Shown here piece after piece: positions 52,895 through 61,379 of a stretch of DNA of 64,000 bases. This DNA is from JAJNBA01 sp035512775 (GTDB lineage Bacteria; Actinomycetota; UBA4738; HRBIN12). Under the pieces are notes generated by a model. That model worked only from the letters and a program-made list of their open reading frames with translations. It made no database searches and was not told the DNA's origin. Numbering within the stretch: the first letter of the stretch is position 1; each line of letters opens with the position of its first letter. Made by a program: the position numbers and the translations under genes. The stretch is from assembly GCA_035512775.1 (NCBI GenBank), contig DATKDI010000055.1, positions 1 through 64,000 of the forward strand, read 5' to 3'.

Positions 52895-53590
52895 TCAGAC
52901 TTCGCTGGTCGTCAGCTCGCGGGCGCGTTCGAACACCTCGTCCAACATCGCGGCCGTGAGCTTGCCCGTGAACGTGTTCTGCTGGCTCGGGTGGAAACAC
53001 CCCAACAGAACGAAGGAGCCTACAGAGGCCTCGGCGAGATGGCCGAACCGGGGCCGCGGCTTGACGACGTGACCGAGCGCCCCCAGGGCGCGGAGCGCCC
53101 CGTCCCACGCGAACGCACCGAGGGCCACGATGACTTTCAGGCGAGTCATCGCGCTCAACTCTCGCTCCAGATAGGGCAGACAGCGGTCACGTTCCTCGGG
53201 CGTCGGCTTGTTGGCGGGCGGCGCGCAGCGGTTGACGGCGGCGATGTAGACGTTGCGGAGACGGAGGCCGTCGTCTACGGAGACCGACGTCGGTTGGTTC
53301 GCGAAGCTGGTTCGGTGCAGCGAGGCGAACAGGAAGTCGCCGCTCCGGTCGCCCGTGAAGATGCGGCCGGTCCGGTTCCCGCCGTGAGCGGCTGGGGCCA
53401 GTCCGAGGATCAGGATCGTCGCCTCCGGATCGCCCCAGCCCGGGACCGGCCGTCCCCAGTACTCCTGGTTCGCGAAGCGAGCGACCTTCTCGCGCGCAAC
53501 CTTCTCTCGCCATTCCACGAGACGCGGACACGCCCGGCAGACGACGACGTCGTCGCGGATCCGCTCGAGGGTGTCGCTCACGCCACTCAC
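52895..53590 (-). CDS. Uracil-DNA glycosylase, family 5 (UDGb)
   Basis: 231 residues. Removes uracil and other deaminated bases from DNA. The UDGb motif GLAPAAHGGNRTGRIFTGDRSG has Ala where family 4 has a carboxylate, plus HPSQQN as motif 3. Four cysteines (CRACPRL, NRCAPP, RCLPY) can hold the 4Fe-4S cluster. GTG at 53590 overlaps the ABC-F stop (GTGA). Confidence 0.92.
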   Translation of the reverse strand: MSGVSDTLERIRDDVVVCRACPRLVEWREKVAREKVARFANQEYWGRPVPGWGDPEATILILGLAPAAHGGNRTGRIFTGDRSGDFLFASLHRTSFANQPTSVSVDDGLRLRNVYIAAVNRCAPPANKPTPEERDRCLPYLERELSAMTRLKVIVALGAFAWDGALRALGALGHVVKPRPRFGHLAEASVGSFVLLGCFHPSQQNTFTGKLTAAMLDEVFERARELTTSEV

Positions 53591-55218
53591 ACGGCGGCGG
53601 CCTTCGCGGCGACCCAGTCGTCGTAGCCGCCTTCGAAGCTCTTCACGTCGCCGTCGCGGACCTCGAGGATCCGGTCGCACAGCCGGTCCAGCAGGTAGCG
53701 GTCGTGCGAGATCAAGATCGCGGTCCCGTCGAACGACTCCACCGCGCCCTCGAGCACCTCCATGCTCTCGATGTCGAGGTGGTTCGTGGGCTCGTCGAGC
53801 ACGAGGCAGTTGGCGCCCGACAACATCAGCAGACAGAGCTCGAGCCTCGTCCGCTCCCCGCCCGAGAGTGACCCGACCGGCGTGCGCATCTGGTCGTAGC
53901 GGAACAGGAACTTCGCGAGGAGGGCAACGGCTTCCCCCTCGTACATCGCCTTCGTCTTGCGGACGGTCTCGACCGGCGTGAGCGTAGGGTCTTGGCCCAC
54001 GAATCCCTGAGCCAGGTACCCGATCCGGACCGAGGGACCCACCCAGAGCTCACCCGACGTCGGCTGCAGCTCGCCGACGATCTGCCCGAGCACCGTCTTC
54101 CCCGCGCCGTTCGGTCCGACAACGCCGAGTCGCTCCCGCCGAAAGACGTCGAACGTGACCTCGAGCAGCACCGGGTCGTCGTCGAAGGCCATCGTGACGT
54201 CGCGGAGGCGTACGACGCGCTGGCCTCCACGCGTGGCGGGGCGCATCTCGAGTGCCATCTTCCGTCGCTCGAACACCGGACGATCCACCTTGTCCATCTG
54301 GTCGATCTGGCGCTGCTTGTTCCTCGCCTGCCTGATGTGTCGCTCGTTCGGCACCCAGGAGGCCCAGAGCTCGAACCGGGCGATCGCGGCTTCGAGCCGC
54401 GTGATCTCCTTCTGCTGCGTGACCCAGATCCGCTGCTGGCGCTGAAGCGCGAGCTCCTTGGCCACCGCGTAGGCGGAGTACGTGCCGGGCCACATCGTGA
54501 CCGCGCCTCGATCGAGCTCGGCGATCTGGTTCACCGTGTCGTCCAGGAGATACCGGTCGTGCGAGACCGTCACGACGGCGCCGGGGAACTCCGCGACGAC
54601 GTCTTCGAGGATCTCCCGCTTGTCGGCGTCGAGATACGTCTCGGGTTCGTCGAGGAGGAGCAGGTCCGGATCGCGGATCAGGCATGCTGCGAACGCCGCG
54701 AGCTTGCGCTGGCCCCCCGAGAGGGCGATGGTCGGGAGCGTCAGGTCGTGGTCGTCGAAGCCGAGGCGGACGAGCAAGCTCCGCGCCTCTCCTGCCAGCC
54801 CAGGTCCACCGGCTTCCACCCAGCGATCGAGCCCCGCCTGCTGTTTGACGAGGACGCGATCCATCTTCGCGAGGTCGGCCGTGACGGCGGGCCGCGCGAG
54901 CTCGGCCTCGATCTCGCGGAGCTCACTGTCGAGCGCGGCGATGTCCGGCCGGCCGGCGAGCACCCACGCCTCGGCGGTCCGGTCGTCACCCTCCGGGTTC
55001 TGCTCGAGGTAACTGACGGTAACGCCGCGGCGGCGCACGACCTCGCCCTCGTTCACGTCCTCGGAGCCGCCGACGATCCGCAGCAGCGTCGACTTCCCGG
55101 CGCCGTTCGGCCCGATGATCCCGATCCGCGCGCCGTCGGGCACCATGAAGTCGACCCCCTGGAGCACGGGCCATGTGCCGTACGACTTTTGCACCCCGAC
55201 GAGGCTGACGACGGACAT
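53587..55218 (-). CDS. ABC-F family ATPase (ribosome-associated type)
   Basis: 543 residues. Two ATPase domains without membrane segments joined by a helical linker (about 235-300), the ABC-F layout of translation factors and antibiotic-resistance proteins. Domain 1: GPNGAGKST, LSGGQ and LLLDEPETYLDAD, where DEPTNHLD is usual. Domain 2: GPNGAGKTV, LSGGE and LVLDEPTNHLD. The short linker suggests an EttA/Uup-like housekeeping role rather than resistance. A TACGCT box lies 11 nt before the ATG, inside the end of the upstream gene. Confidence 0.9.
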   Translation of the reverse strand: MSVVSLVGVQKSYGTWPVLQGVDFMVPDGARIGIIGPNGAGKSTLLRIVGGSEDVNEGEVVRRRGVTVSYLEQNPEGDDRTAEAWVLAGRPDIAALDSELREIEAELARPAVTADLAKMDRVLVKQQAGLDRWVEAGGPGLAGEARSLLVRLGFDDHDLTLPTIALSGGQRKLAAFAACLIRDPDLLLLDEPETYLDADKREILEDVVAEFPGAVVTVSHDRYLLDDTVNQIAELDRGAVTMWPGTYSAYAVAKELALQRQQRIWVTQQKEITRLEAAIARFELWASWVPNERHIRQARNKQRQIDQMDKVDRPVFERRKMALEMRPATRGGQRVVRLRDVTMAFDDDPVLLEVTFDVFRRERLGVVGPNGAGKTVLGQIVGELQPTSGELWVGPSVRIGYLAQGFVGQDPTLTPVETVRKTKAMYEGEAVALLAKFLFRYDQMRTPVGSLSGGERTRLELCLLMLSGANCLVLDEPTNHLDIESMEVLEGAVESFDGTAILISHDRYLLDRLCDRILEVRDGDVKSFEGGYDDWVAAKAAAV

Positions 55219-55219
55219 C

Positions 55220-55630
55220 TCAACGTCGGAGCGTACGGAACCGCTCGGCCGCCGCCTCGAACGCCTCGAGCGGCTCGAGAAGTTGGTCGACTGCCCAGAT
55301 CAACCCCTCGAAGCCGCCGAGCTCCGGCGGATCCTCTCGGAGCCGTCGGGCTCGGTCTAGCGACTCACGGATCCCGGCGTCGCAAGCAAGCCACTCGTCT
55401 TCGAGATCCGGGTGCCGCCAGGCTGGCATCTGCCCATGAGCCGCCGCGAGCCGCTGCTCGAGCTCGAGGATCCCCTCCGCGAGCGGCGTCCCCGCCGACC
55501 GCGTCGACGGCACCGTCCCGGTCATCGCATCCTTCGCCGCCTCGACCTCGCTGACCACCTGGCGCAGGCCATTCAGTGAGACTTCCAATTCGGCAGGGAG
55601 CTCCCGCTTCCTCGTGAAGAGACGTCGCAT
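55220..55630 (-). CDS. Unknown soluble helical protein
   Basis: 136 residues, mostly helical, Glu/Leu/Ala-rich with a basic N-terminus (MRRLFTRKRELP). No family recognised. It ends one base before the ABC-F start and begins 10 nt after the preceding unknown gene, so it is part of the nth-to-UDGb transcript. Confidence 0.65.
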   Translation of the reverse strand: MRRLFTRKRELPAELEVSLNGLRQVVSEVEAAKDAMTGTVPSTRSAGTPLAEGILELEQRLAAAHGQMPAWRHPDLEDEWLACDAGIRESLDRARRLREDPPELGGFEGLIWAVDQLLEPLEAFEAAAERFRTLRR

Positions 55631-55640
55631 CCCAGGCCTC

Positions 55641-56105
55641 CTAGGCGCGCCGGATGGACGTCGTGACAGTCGCCGCGTTCGTTGGCTCGCACCCTGCCGT
55701 CACGGTGAGCTCAGCGCCCGATAGGCGCTCGAGCGTTTCGTGGAACGCGTGAAGCCTTTCGAGGTTCTCCTCTGTCTCGATGCTGCCGAGGTTGTCCCAG
55801 ATGCGGATGGCGTCGAACACACCGGACACCGCCTGTCGGGTGAGGGGTTCGACGTTTATCAAGCCATCCCACGCATCGAGACCGCTATAGTCCATCGGGC
55901 TCGTCGTGAGTTGATTCTGAACGAGCTCTTCGATCCGGTGACGAGGAACAGCGACTCGACCCGCTGCATCGGTGGGACCAGCGAGGAGCCCGTGCGAGTT
56001 CCTCTTCGTCGTGCCTAGATGCACCATCACCCATCCGCCGGAGATTGGCTGTCCGTCGGCGAACAGCGAGATGTGGAGCGTATTCGGCAGGGTGTGATCG
56101 CTCAC
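55641..56105 (-). CDS. Unknown protein with beta-rich N-terminus
   Basis: 154 residues. The first 60 residues look strand-rich (LHISLFADGQPISGGWVMVHLG, DAAGRVAVP), as in small Ig-like or regulatory-like domains; the rest is helical. No family recognised. GTG at 56105 overlaps the GDPD stop (GTGA). Base composition appears somewhat less GC-rich than its neighbours, a weak hint of different origin. Confidence 0.65.
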   Translation of the reverse strand: MSDHTLPNTLHISLFADGQPISGGWVMVHLGTTKRNSHGLLAGPTDAAGRVAVPRHRIEELVQNQLTTSPMDYSGLDAWDGLINVEPLTRQAVSGVFDAIRIWDNLGSIETEENLERLHAFHETLERLSGAELTVTAGCEPTNAATVTTSIRRA

Positions 56106-56851
56106 GACCGCGCGATCACCCCATCCCGCACAGGGACAATCGAGCGGGGGTCGTTCGTGGTAACGGCGTCGGCGTCGAGTTCGAATAGGCGGCGCGCGGT
56201 GTCGGGATCGTCGGCGATCCACACGCCCAGGAGCGCGCCGCCGTCGTGGACACGAGCGCCGAAGCCGTCGCCGGCCTCGAGGACCTTCGTGACGAACGGC
56301 AGGACCCACGCGTGCCCATCAGTCCTCGCTCGCGCGAGGGCGTCGTCCGCATCGACGTCGAACCAGGTCAGCAGACCGGTCGGGACGTCGGGACGAAGCG
56401 CTCGGCTGTGGGCGATCGACCTCGGGTTGAAGCTGGACACGATCACCGGGCTCGCGAACGCGACCTCGTCGAGCGCCGAGAGCGTCGCCTCGACCGCAGG
56501 TTCGGCGTCGGGCGCGTACCCGGGCTCGTCCGGCGAGTTCTTGATCTCGATGTCGGCGGCGGCGCGGCCGGACAGGCAGCGCAACGCATCCTGCACCGTG
56601 GGCACACCAAGCGCCCGGATCTCCTCCCGCGTCATCTCCGACACGAGCCCGGTCCCGTCCGTCGTCCGTGACACGTCCGGGTCGTGCATCACGACTGCAT
56701 GTCCGTCGGCCGTCAGCCGCACGTCGAACTCGACGGAATCGGCGCCGGCGTCGATCGCCGCCTCGAAGGCCTCGATCGTGTTCTCGGGCTGCTCGATCGA
56801 CGCGCCGCGGTGCGCCACGACCATCGGCCGGGCCGGCCGCTCGATGATCAT
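56102..56851 (-). CDS. Glycerophosphodiester phosphodiesterase
   Basis: 249 residues, GDPD TIM barrel. Hydrolyses deacylated phospholipids to glycerol-3-phosphate and an alcohol. Catalytic motifs: AHRGAS (His14), ENTIEAF, EFDVRLTADG and HDPDVSRTTDGTG. No signal peptide, so cytoplasmic. ATG 56851 overlaps the nth stop (ATGA); the frame upstream is a shadow of nth. Confidence 0.92.
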   Translation of the reverse strand: MIIERPARPMVVAHRGASIEQPENTIEAFEAAIDAGADSVEFDVRLTADGHAVVMHDPDVSRTTDGTGLVSEMTREEIRALGVPTVQDALRCLSGRAAADIEIKNSPDEPGYAPDAEPAVEATLSALDEVAFASPVIVSSFNPRSIAHSRALRPDVPTGLLTWFDVDADDALARARTDGHAWVLPFVTKVLEAGDGFGARVHDGGALLGVWIADDPDTARRLFELDADAVTTNDPRSIVPVRDGVIARS

Positions 56852-57507
56852 GCCTGGCTGGCCGGGCACAACGGCTCGACCGGGCACTCGGGACAGCGGG
56901 GCTTCTTCGCCGTGCAGAGCGCGCGGCCGTGATCGATCAGCACGTATGTGAAGTCGAACCATCGGTCCTTCGGGACCAAGCACATCAGGTCCTGTTCGAT
57001 CTTTTCGGGGTTCTTCTGTTCGCTGAACCCCAGCCGATGCGCGAGCCGGTTCACGTGGGTGTCGACGGCGATGCCCTCGACGACCCCGAACGAGTTCCCG
57101 AGCACGATGTTCGCGGTCTTCCTCGCCACACCGCGGAGCGTGATGAGGTCTTCCATCGTGCCGGGCACCTCGCCGCCGTACTCCTCGACGATCCGCCGGC
57201 ACGCCTCGCGGATCGAGATCGCCTTCTGGTTGAAGAACCCGGTCGCGTGGATGTCCGCCTTCAGCTCGTCCTCGGGCACGCGCAGGTAATCCTCGGCGGT
57301 CCGGTACTTCTGGAACAGCGTCGCCGTGACCCTGTTCACCGTCTCGTCGGTGGACTGGGCCGAGAGAACCGTCGCCACGAGGCACTCGAGCGGATCCGTG
57401 AAGTGCAGGGCGACCTTCGCGTCCGGATAGGCCTCGGACAGGCGCCGGATGATCTCGGGCGCGCGCTCCTCGATCGGATCGTCTCGGGTAAGTCGCTTCG
57501 CGGACAC
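56848..57507 (-). CDS. nth: Endonuclease III
   Basis: 219 residues. Bifunctional DNA glycosylase/AP lyase for oxidised pyrimidines. Helix-hairpin-helix with catalytic Lys in LRGVARKTANIVLG, catalytic Asp in VDTHVNRL, and the C-terminal 4Fe-4S ligands (C-x6-C-x2-C-x5-C in CTAKKPRCPECPVEPLC). GTG start 7 nt after a TAGCAT box; first gene of the six-gene transcript. Confidence 0.95.
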   Translation of the reverse strand: MSAKRLTRDDPIEERAPEIIRRLSEAYPDAKVALHFTDPLECLVATVLSAQSTDETVNRVTATLFQKYRTAEDYLRVPEDELKADIHATGFFNQKAISIREACRRIVEEYGGEVPGTMEDLITLRGVARKTANIVLGNSFGVVEGIAVDTHVNRLAHRLGFSEQKNPEKIEQDLMCLVPKDRWFDFTYVLIDHGRALCTAKKPRCPECPVEPLCPASQA

Positions 57508-57514
57508 GCGCGAG

Positions 57515-57520
57515 ATGCTA
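57515..57520 (-). promoter_or_regulatory. -10 box TAGCAT for nth
   Basis: TAGCAT ends 7 nt before the GTG at 57507, consistent with leaderless transcription. Confidence 0.5.
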
Positions 57521-57531
57521 CTCGGGTCCCC

Positions 57532-58143
57532 TCAGACGACCGTCGCGTCGGGATCGAGGGCCGGGTCCCCTTCGGGAAGGACGTCGACGGCCCAGTCCGC
57601 ACGCTTCCACGAGGGAACGGGCGTCTCGCAGTCCTCACGCGGAACGAATTCGGACGGAGCGACCTTCTGGTAGCGATGCACGTAGCGGGGGCAGTTCGGG
57701 AAGATCTCTCGCGCGCGCACTCGGACCACGAACTGCGCCTCCGGCCACCACGACCGAAGCTCGTCGTCGAAGTCCACCGAGGCCTCGCCATTCACGCGCA
57801 TCCGGTCGCGCCCCTCGAAGTCCATGAAGAGGATCCCCGCGTGTGGGTTCTTCGATAGGTTGCCCATCGAGAGGTACATCCCGTTGCCGTTGTAGTTCGG
57901 GAACGCCAGGGTGTGCTCGTCCACGACCCGGACGAACCCCGGGTCGCCACCCTTGTAGCTGACGTTCGGCTTCCCGTCCTCGTCGGCGGTCGCGAGGAAG
58001 AACATGTCCCTCGAGTCGACGAAGGCGCGGTCCCGCTCGGTGAAGGTTTCGTGGACCAGCAGGTTCTCGATGCGGTCGGCGAGCCGACGCGTGTCGAAGC
58101 GATCCTGCAGCTCCCGATTGCCCTCGTGATACATGTTGTCCAT
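57532..58143 (-). CDS. Pyridoxamine-phosphate-oxidase-like FMN-binding protein
   Basis: 203 residues, split-barrel fold. RDMFFLATADEDGKPNVSYKGGDPGFV and the NGMYLSMGNLSKNPHAGILFMDF segment are typical of FMN- or F420-binding members of the PNPOx-like family. Not a true PdxH (that gene is at 36.9 kb). GAGGGGGG lies 8 nt before the ATG at 58143, preferred over a GTG three codons earlier. Substrate unknown. Confidence 0.85.
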   Translation of the reverse strand: MDNMYHEGNRELQDRFDTRRLADRIENLLVHETFTERDRAFVDSRDMFFLATADEDGKPNVSYKGGDPGFVRVVDEHTLAFPNYNGNGMYLSMGNLSKNPHAGILFMDFEGRDRMRVNGEASVDFDDELRSWWPEAQFVVRVRAREIFPNCPRYVHRYQKVAPSEFVPREDCETPVPSWKRADWAVDVLPEGDPALDPDATVV

Positions 58144-58157
58144 CGTCGCCACCCCCC

Positions 58158-58871
58158 TCAGATCAGCGCCAGGTCGAAGCGCTCACCGTCCCGATACGTC
58201 GACCACGTGCCGTTGGTCCGCACGTGGATCCCGCTCTTGCCCAGAACCTCCCAGGTCGCCCCGTCGCCGACCATGGCCGTGTCCTCGTCCAAACCCACGA
58301 AGGTGTATCCGTCGGGGACCGATCCGATGATGAAATCGCGCGCGCCCGGGATCCACGTGTCGACGATATCCCAGTGCGGTGCGAACAGCGATCGAGGCAC
58401 GAGATCGAGGCCAGGCTTCCAGACCTCGCCCATCTCGGTGGTGTCGCTGTCGAACGTGATCTCGTTGAGGCACGCGACGCCGGCGCTGCAGCCCGCGTAT
58501 GCCATGCCGCGATCCAGCTGCTTCAACAACGCGTCGAGGAAATCGGTCTCGGCGAGTGTCGCGGAGAGGTACGCCGGGTTCCCACCCGAGAAGTACACGG
58601 CAGAGGCGCCGTCGAGGCGCGCCAGCAGACGTGGGTCGTTGGTGTCCTCCCGTGACTGGAGATCGAGGACCTCCGCGAGGATGTCCAACCGGGAGAAATG
58701 CGCGAGGCCGAGCGAACCCCACCGCTCGAAGACGTCCTTGCCTTCCGGGGCCGACGCGGTCGGCAGGATCAACACCCGGCCGTCGCCGTCGGCTTCGGCC
58801 ACCAGGCGCCGATCGACAGGGTCGGACCACGACTGGAACTCTCCCGAGCCGAGCAGCGACCACCAGGTCAT
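58158..58871 (-). CDS. Peptidase E-like (S51 / cyanophycinase family) hydrolase
   Basis: 237 residues. The S51 nucleophile elbow is AGCSAG with catalytic Ser in the middle of the chain; N-terminus LLGSGEF and the strand VYFSGGNPAYL also fit. Members cleave Asp-X dipeptides or cyanophycin; specificity not readable. ATG 58871 overlaps the decarboxylase stop (ATGA); the frame upstream is a shadow. Confidence 0.87.
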   Translation of the reverse strand: MTWWSLLGSGEFQSWSDPVDRRLVAEADGDGRVLILPTASAPEGKDVFERWGSLGLAHFSRLDILAEVLDLQSREDTNDPRLLARLDGASAVYFSGGNPAYLSATLAETDFLDALLKQLDRGMAYAGCSAGVACLNEITFDSDTTEMGEVWKPGLDLVPRSLFAPHWDIVDTWIPGARDFIIGSVPDGYTFVGLDEDTAMVGDGATWEVLGKSGIHVRTNGTWSTYRDGERFDLALI

Positions 58872-60382
58872 CGCAACGCCTCGGGACGAAGCTCGACATC
58901 GAGCTTCGCCCCGAGCTCCGACGCGACGTCCAACAACGCGTCCATGTCCTCCGCCTCGGTCCGGAAGTTCACGATGCACGACCGCAGGCAGAAGCGGCCC
59001 TCGAGCACCGCATTCGAGCAATAGACGCGCCCGTCGAGCTGGATCTCCGTCATCAGCCGGTTGTTGAGCAGGTCGAGATACTCGTCTCGCCCGGCGCCGC
59101 CGGACGACGTCAGGTTTGATGGCACGTAGCGGAAACACGTGATCGAGAGTCCGACCGGCGTCATCAGCTCGAACTCCTCGAGCTCCTCCGCGCGCGCACC
59201 CAGGTAGCGAGCCAGCGCCGCATCATGCGAGATCCGTCGCCCGTACGCCTTCCGGCCGTGTGCCAGAAGCGAGACCCAGACCTTCAGCGCCCAGAACCCG
59301 CGGCTGAAGTTCGGCGAGTGCCTTCCGAGGTCAACGCCCCAGTCGGTGTGCTCCTCGTCCTTCACGACGTACGCGACGTAGTCGACGTCGAACGCCCGCC
59401 GCATCAGCTCCATGTCGCGGACGACGATGCAGCCGCCGGACTGAGGCGTGTAGAGCCACTTGTGCGGATCGAAGGCGATCGAGTCGGCCCGTTCGATCCC
59501 CGCGAACAGCGGACGGAGGTCGTCCGCGAGCATCGCGGGCCCGCCGTAGGCCGCATCAACGTGGAACCAGAGGTCCTCCTCGCGGCAGAGACCGGCGATC
59601 TGCTCCAGCGGATCCACCACGCCGGTCGAGACGGTGCCCGCGTTCGCGACCACGGCGAAGGGGCGGATGCCCGCCTCCCGATCCTCGGCGATCCGAGACC
59701 GGAGCTCGTCCACCCGGATCCGGTAGTCGGGACCCACGGGGATCTGGCGCACGTTCTCCGACCCGATCCCCAGCATGTCGGCGCCTCGGATCGAAACGAT
59801 GTGCGTCTCGGTCGAGACGTACAGGGCGAGCTTCGGCCCGGCGGCGACGCCGTCCTTGCGGATGTCCCAGCCCGCCTTCGCGTCCCGCGCGACCTTCAGC
59901 GCGATGAAGTTCGCCATCGCCCCTCCGGATGTGAGCGCGCCGCCGGAGGTCGAGGGCAAGCCGAACACGTCCTGCGCGAACCAACGTGCGAAGCCGAGCT
60001 CGATCTCGGTCGCCGCCGGGGCCAGGCGCCATCCCCCCGCGTTGCCGTTGAGTCCGGATGCGAGGAGATCCGCGGCGGCGCCGGGCACCGTCCCGGCGCC
60101 GGAGATGTAGGCGTAGAACCGCGGGTGGCCGAGATACCCGGAGTAGTCGAACGTGATCCGGCTCAGGTAGTCGAGGAGCTCCGCCTCGGGCATCGGCTCG
60201 TCCGGAACGGGGATCACGACGGCGTTGCGGACCTCCTGGACACCCCAACCCCGAGAGACCGGGAGATCCCGGAGCTTCCTCAACAGCTCCTCGTAGATGT
60301 CCGCAACGCCGTCGGTGAACGCGCGGGCGCGCTTCGGGTCCCAGTCGAGGTCGCGGACGGGCTCTGGTCGCTCGACCATCAC
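58868..60382 (-). CDS. PLP-dependent amino-acid decarboxylase (group II, DDC-like)
   Basis: 504 residues. PLP lysine in DPHKWLYTP, with HVDAAYGG (PLP-binding His/Asp) and LTSGGAMANFIAL. Group II decarboxylases act on aromatic amino acids, glutamate or histidine; the substrate is not clear. GTG 60382 overlaps the PIG-L stop (GTGA), or ATG one codon later. Placed between PIG-L and peptidase genes. Confidence 0.9.
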   Translation of the reverse strand: MMVERPEPVRDLDWDPKRARAFTDGVADIYEELLRKLRDLPVSRGWGVQEVRNAVVIPVPDEPMPEAELLDYLSRITFDYSGYLGHPRFYAYISGAGTVPGAAADLLASGLNGNAGGWRLAPAATEIELGFARWFAQDVFGLPSTSGGALTSGGAMANFIALKVARDAKAGWDIRKDGVAAGPKLALYVSTETHIVSIRGADMLGIGSENVRQIPVGPDYRIRVDELRSRIAEDREAGIRPFAVVANAGTVSTGVVDPLEQIAGLCREEDLWFHVDAAYGGPAMLADDLRPLFAGIERADSIAFDPHKWLYTPQSGGCIVVRDMELMRRAFDVDYVAYVVKDEEHTDWGVDLGRHSPNFSRGFWALKVWVSLLAHGRKAYGRRISHDAALARYLGARAEELEEFELMTPVGLSITCFRYVPSNLTSSGGAGRDEYLDLLNNRLMTEIQLDGRVYCSNAVLEGRFCLRSCIVNFRTEAEDMDALLDVASELGAKLDVELRPEALR

Positions 60383-61104
60383 GATCCCTTCGTCTCCGCC
60401 AGCACGAATCCCTCCGTGGCCATGAATCGACGGAATCCCTCGTCGCCGAAGACCCCGTAGAGCGCCTCGATCTGGCTGGCATGCTCCTTGATCGAGGCGA
60501 TCTTCCGGTCCAGCAGCTCGGACGGGAGCTCGAAGTAGAGATCGATCGCATCGTCGGCGACGACGTTCGGTGTGCCTGGGCGGAAGATGTCGAACGGCGC
60601 GAGCTTCTCCAGCCAGTCCTCACCGAGGCTCGTCGGGAAGACGGCGTGATAGAGACGCGCGCCGGGTTTCGCGACCTCCTTGAAGGCCTCCCCGGCCCAT
60701 CGCGACACGTCCTGATGCGCCACGTGGCCCGTCATCCCCTCCGGACCGAACGTGAGAACCGTGTCGGGACCGACGTCCTCCATGATCTGACGCACCTGGT
60801 CGGCGCCTGCCGGATCCAACCCCGTGTCCATGTCGATGTCGACCGGGCCTTGGAGGAAGTGGTGCTCCTTCACGCCGAGCACGTCGAGACTCCGCAGGAG
60901 CTCGTTGGTCCGAACGTCTCCCATCGTCGCGGGAGGCCACTTCTCCTCGTCCATTGAACCGCCCTCGCCACGGGTTGCCGTCACGTCCACGACCCGCTGC
61001 CCCGCGTCCACCGCGGCCGCCATCAAGCCGGCGCTCAGGTAGATGTCGTCGTCCGGATGAGCCCAGACGCCGAGGACGGTCCCCAGCTCCGCCGCGTCAC
61101 GCAT
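60379..61104 (-). CDS. PIG-L family deacetylase
   Basis: 241 residues. Zinc motif AHPDDD (about 15-20) and the second ligand region GHVAHQDVSRW. PIG-L enzymes deacetylate GlcNAc-containing compounds; the family includes mycothiol enzymes MshB and Mca. It follows the sigR-rsrA pair, but a TAGCAT box and a long hairpin separate them. Substrate uncertain. Confidence 0.9.
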   Translation of the reverse strand: MRDAAELGTVLGVWAHPDDDIYLSAGLMAAAVDAGQRVVDVTATRGEGGSMDEEKWPPATMGDVRTNELLRSLDVLGVKEHHFLQGPVDIDMDTGLDPAGADQVRQIMEDVGPDTVLTFGPEGMTGHVAHQDVSRWAGEAFKEVAKPGARLYHAVFPTSLGEDWLEKLAPFDIFRPGTPNVVADDAIDLYFELPSELLDRKIASIKEHASQIEALYGVFGDEGFRRFMATEGFVLAETKGS

Positions 61105-61113
61105 GCGGACGGG

Positions 61114-61119
61114 ATGCTA
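61114..61119 (-). promoter_or_regulatory. -10 box TAGCAT for the PIG-L gene
   Basis: TAGCAT ends 9 nt before the ATG at 61104, after the palindrome that ends the anti-sigma gene. Confidence 0.45.
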
Positions 61120-61139
61120 ACGGTGTGCTCGGGAGCCCG

Positions 61140-61379
61140 CTAGGGGCTGGCGGAGCGGATCCGCTCGCGGATCCGCTCCGCCAGCCCCTCAGGGAGCGCT
61201 TCGCCGCCACACTTCGTGGCGATCAGGAGCTTCATGTGCCGCTTGAACTCGGCGTGATCGTGGCAGTCGGTGCAACCCGCGAGATGAGCCTCGACCTCGA
61301 CCGTGAGCTCCTTCAGGCACTCACCGTCGACGTAGCGCTCGAGCTCCCGCTTCGTCTCTCGACATCCCATGTCACCCAT
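61140..61379 (-). CDS. rsrA: RsrA-type zinc anti-sigma factor
   Basis: 79 residues. ZAS motif: Cys6, His32, Cys36 and Cys39 (HLAGCTDC), as in redox-sensing anti-sigma factors whose zinc is lost on disulfide formation. Extra cysteines at 21 and near 57. ATG at 61379 overlaps the sigma gene end by 8 nt; ATG 61370 (after three codons) is possible. The last 16 codons and the stop lie in a 23-bp perfect inverted repeat. Confidence 0.9.
   Translation of the reverse strand: MGDMGCRETKRELERYVDGECLKELTVEVEAHLAGCTDCHDHAEFKRHMKLLIATKCGGEALPEGLAERIRERIRSASP
61142..61189. repeat. 23-bp perfect inverted repeat at the rsrA 3' end
   Basis: Arms 61142-61164 and 61167-61189 are exact reverse complements (AGGGGCTGGCGGAGCGGATCCGC) with a 2-nt loop, 48 bp in all. 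It covers the last 16 rsrA codons and the first base of its stop. No T run follows on either side. Confidence 0.85.
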
